A stretch of DNA of 64,000 nucleotides, taken from NCBI RefSeq assembly GCF_052857255.1, contig NW_027526722.1:1-64000 (forward strand), read 5' to 3'. Of the stretch, positions 62,301 to 64,000 are shown one piece after another. The stretch is from Amblyomma americanum. Taxonomy: Eukaryota; Arthropoda; Arachnida; Ixodida; Ixodidae. The notes under the pieces are model-generated. The model saw only the letters and a program-made list of their open reading frames with translations. It made no database searches and was not told the DNA's origin. The position numbers were made by a program, and so were the translations under genes. Numbering within the stretch: the first letter of the stretch is position 1; each line of letters opens with the position of its first letter.

Positions 62301-64000
62301 ACGAGTTAAATCACAACACATCGGTTTTACAAGTGTTCCTCTGATACGCGTCAAAACTTTTTCTCTTATAACTGCGCGAAAAGCATGTATTCATGCTTAA
62401 TAAAACGAAACAAGCTGTTTTAGACCGAAACGAGCTGTATCTGAACGCATCGGTTTTACAAGTATCCACGTGATACGCGTCAAAACTTTTTTCTTATAAC
62501 TGCGCGAAAAGCATGTATTCGTGCTTAGTCTAACGAAACAAGCTGTTTTAGACCGAAACGGGGTAAATCTGAACACATCGGTTTTACAAGTGTCCCTGTG
62601 ACAGGCCTTTAAAACTTTTTCTCTTATAACTGCGCGAAAAGCATGTATTCCTGCTTAATACAGCGAAACAAGCTGTTTTAGACCGAAAAGAGTTAAATCA
62701 CAACACATCGGCTTTACAAGTGTTCCTCTGATACGCGTCAAAACTTTTTTCTCTTATAACTGCGCGAAAAGCATGTATTCGTGCTTGATACAACGAAACA
62801 AGTTGTTTTAGACCGAAACGAGCTAAATCTGAACACATCGGTTTTACAAGTGTCCCTGTGACACGCGTCAAAACTTTTTCTCTTATAACTGCGCGAAAAG
62901 CATGTATTCTTGCTTAATACAGCGAAACAAGCTGTTTTAGACCAAAACGAGCTAAATCACAACACATCGGTTTTACAGTATTCCTCTGATACGCGTCAAA
63001 CCTTTTTTCTCTTATAACTGCGCGAAAAGCATGTATTCTTGCTTGATACAACGAAACAAGTTGTTTTAGACCGAAACGAGCTAAATCTGAACACATCGGT
63101 TTTACAAGTGTCCCTGTGACACGCGTCAAAACTTTTTCTCTTATAACTGCGCGAAAAGCATGTATTCTTGCTTAATACAGCGAAACAAGCAGTTTTAAAC
63201 CGAAACGAGCTAAATCACAACACATCGGTTTTACAAGTGTTACTCTGATACGCGTCAAAACTTTTTCTCTTATAACGGCGCGAAAAGCATGTATTCTTGC
63301 TTAATACAACGAAACAAGCTGTTTTAGACCGAAACGAGCTAAATCACAACACATCGGTTTTACAAGTCTCCCTGTGACACGCGTCAAAACTGTTTTCTCT
63401 TATAACTGCGCGAAAAGCATGTATTCGTGCTTAGTTCAACGAAACAAGCTGTTTTAGACCGAAACGAGGTAAATCTGAACACATCGGTTTTACAAGTGTC
63501 CCTGTGACACGCGTCAAAACTTTTTCTCTTATAACTGCGCGAAAAGCATGTATTCTTGCTTAATACAACGAAACAAGCTGTTTTAGACCGAAACGAGCTA
63601 AATCACAACACATCGGTTTTACAAGTGTTCCTCTGATACGCGTCTAAACTTTTTCTCTTATAACTGCGCGAAAAGCATGTATTTGTGCTTAATACGACGA
63701 AACAAGCTGTTTGAGACCGAAACGAACTAAATCTGAACACATCGGTTTTACAAGTGTTCCTGTGACACACGTCAAAACTTTTTCTCTTATAACTGCGCGA
63801 AAAGCATGTATTCTTGCTTAATACAGCGAAACAAGTTGTTTTAGACCGAAACGAGCTAAATCACAACACATCGGTTTTACAAGTGTTCCTCTGATACGCG
63901 TCAAAACTTTTTTTCTCTTATAACTGCGCGAAAAGCATGTATTCGTGCTTAGTCTAACGAAACAAGCTGTTTTAGACCGAAACGGGGTAAATCTGAACAC
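59326..64000. repeat. Locally reduplicated satellite segment
   Basis: Short-period duplications overlap here. 59740-60635 matches 63105-64000 at 3365 bp (26 monomers), including the rare AAGCAGTTTTAAACC at 59823 and 63188. A GACAGGCCTTTAAAAC monomer recurs near 60660, 61955 and 62601 (steps of 1295 and 646 bp, ten and five monomers). A monomer with TTTTTTTCTC followed by GGGGTAAAT ends near 60635, 61930 and 64000. The window ends inside a monomer, so the array continues to the right. Confidence 0.78.

Larger units (their letters stand above)
1..64000. repeat. Satellite DNA array, ~129 bp monomer, head-to-tail
   Basis: The same unit repeats from the first to the last base. Landmarks in nearly every monomer, in order, are TGCGCGAAAAGCATGTATTC, a short dyad AAACAAGCTGTTT, GACCGAAACGAG, ACACATCGGTTTTACAAG, the palindrome ACGCGT and CTTTTTCTCTTATAAC. 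Distances between successive TGCGCG landmarks that I measured are 129, 129, 131 and 128 bp at the left end, and 129 bp for reference monomers near 27 kb. All copies face the same way; I saw no inverted copy and no inserted foreign sequence. No stretch is free of the repeat, so there is no intergenic or unique DNA to describe. Long homogeneous arrays of this kind are typical of eukaryotic centromeric or heterochromatic satellite. That location, and the host species, are inference. Confidence 0.98.

Noticed and set aside
1..64000. CRISPR array
   Set aside because: Direct repeats are regular, but there are no variable unique spacers between short repeats. The entire 129 bp unit is repeated and no cas genes are present.
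1..64000. Tandem 5S rRNA or tRNA gene cluster
   Set aside because: The unit length is in the range of small RNA gene repeats, but I see no 5S rRNA core, no tRNA cloverleaf and no clear A-box/B-box pair in the monomer.
1..64000. Transposable element or virus-derived insertion inside the array
   Set aside because: No stretch departs from the monomer by more than the 15 bp deletion at 51365. There are no terminal repeats, target-site duplications or poly-A tails.
1..64000. Telomeric or subtelomeric simple repeats
   Set aside because: No TTAGGG, TTAGG or TTTAGGG-type runs are present at either end of the window.

Overview
The whole 64 kb window is one uninterrupted block of tandemly repeated satellite DNA. 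I can support no protein-coding gene, RNA gene, transposable element, CRISPR array or unique sequence on either strand. The basic unit is a monomer of about 129 bp (roughly 38% G+C by hand count), so the window holds close to 500 copies. All copies lie in the same orientation. Monomer-to-monomer spacing is almost always 128-131 bp. An array of this length and regularity points to a eukaryotic heterochromatic locus (centromeric, pericentromeric or subtelomeric). I do not recognise the satellite family and cannot name the organism.

Neighbouring monomers differ from one another by many small diagnostic changes, but long runs of monomers recur in the same order. This is a higher-order repeat (HOR) organisation. 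Layout: 1-3530 is a flank that recurs at 17200-20852. HOR copies are Y0 at 3531-10573, Y1 at 20853-27951, Y2 at 27952-34664 and Y3 at 34665-41893. The last three are directly in tandem, with unit lengths of 7099, 6713 and 7229 bp (about 55, 52 and 56 monomers). Each Y copy contains a nested tandem duplication of about 16-20 monomers. A second, related HOR with a 7993 bp period (about 62 monomers) fills 43830-51822 (X1) and 51823-59325 (X2). The intervals 10574-17199, 41894-43829 and 59326-64000 are mosaics of monomer runs seen elsewhere.

Size differences between HOR copies are whole numbers of monomers (one or four), the pattern expected from unequal crossing-over. A sharp change in data character occurs near 16.24 kb. 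Everything to the left carries several dozen private one- or two-base insertions and deletions, mostly in homopolymers, while the near-identical copies to the right carry almost none. This looks more like a consensus-quality boundary in the assembly than biology.

The many short open frames, mostly on the minus strand and up to 118 codons, are a by-product of the unit length: 129 is 43 codons, so a frame open in one monomer continues into the next. I treat none of them as genes. The points most worth following are the unusually long HOR units, the nested duplications, the indel boundary, and a recurrent partial match to the CENP-B box.
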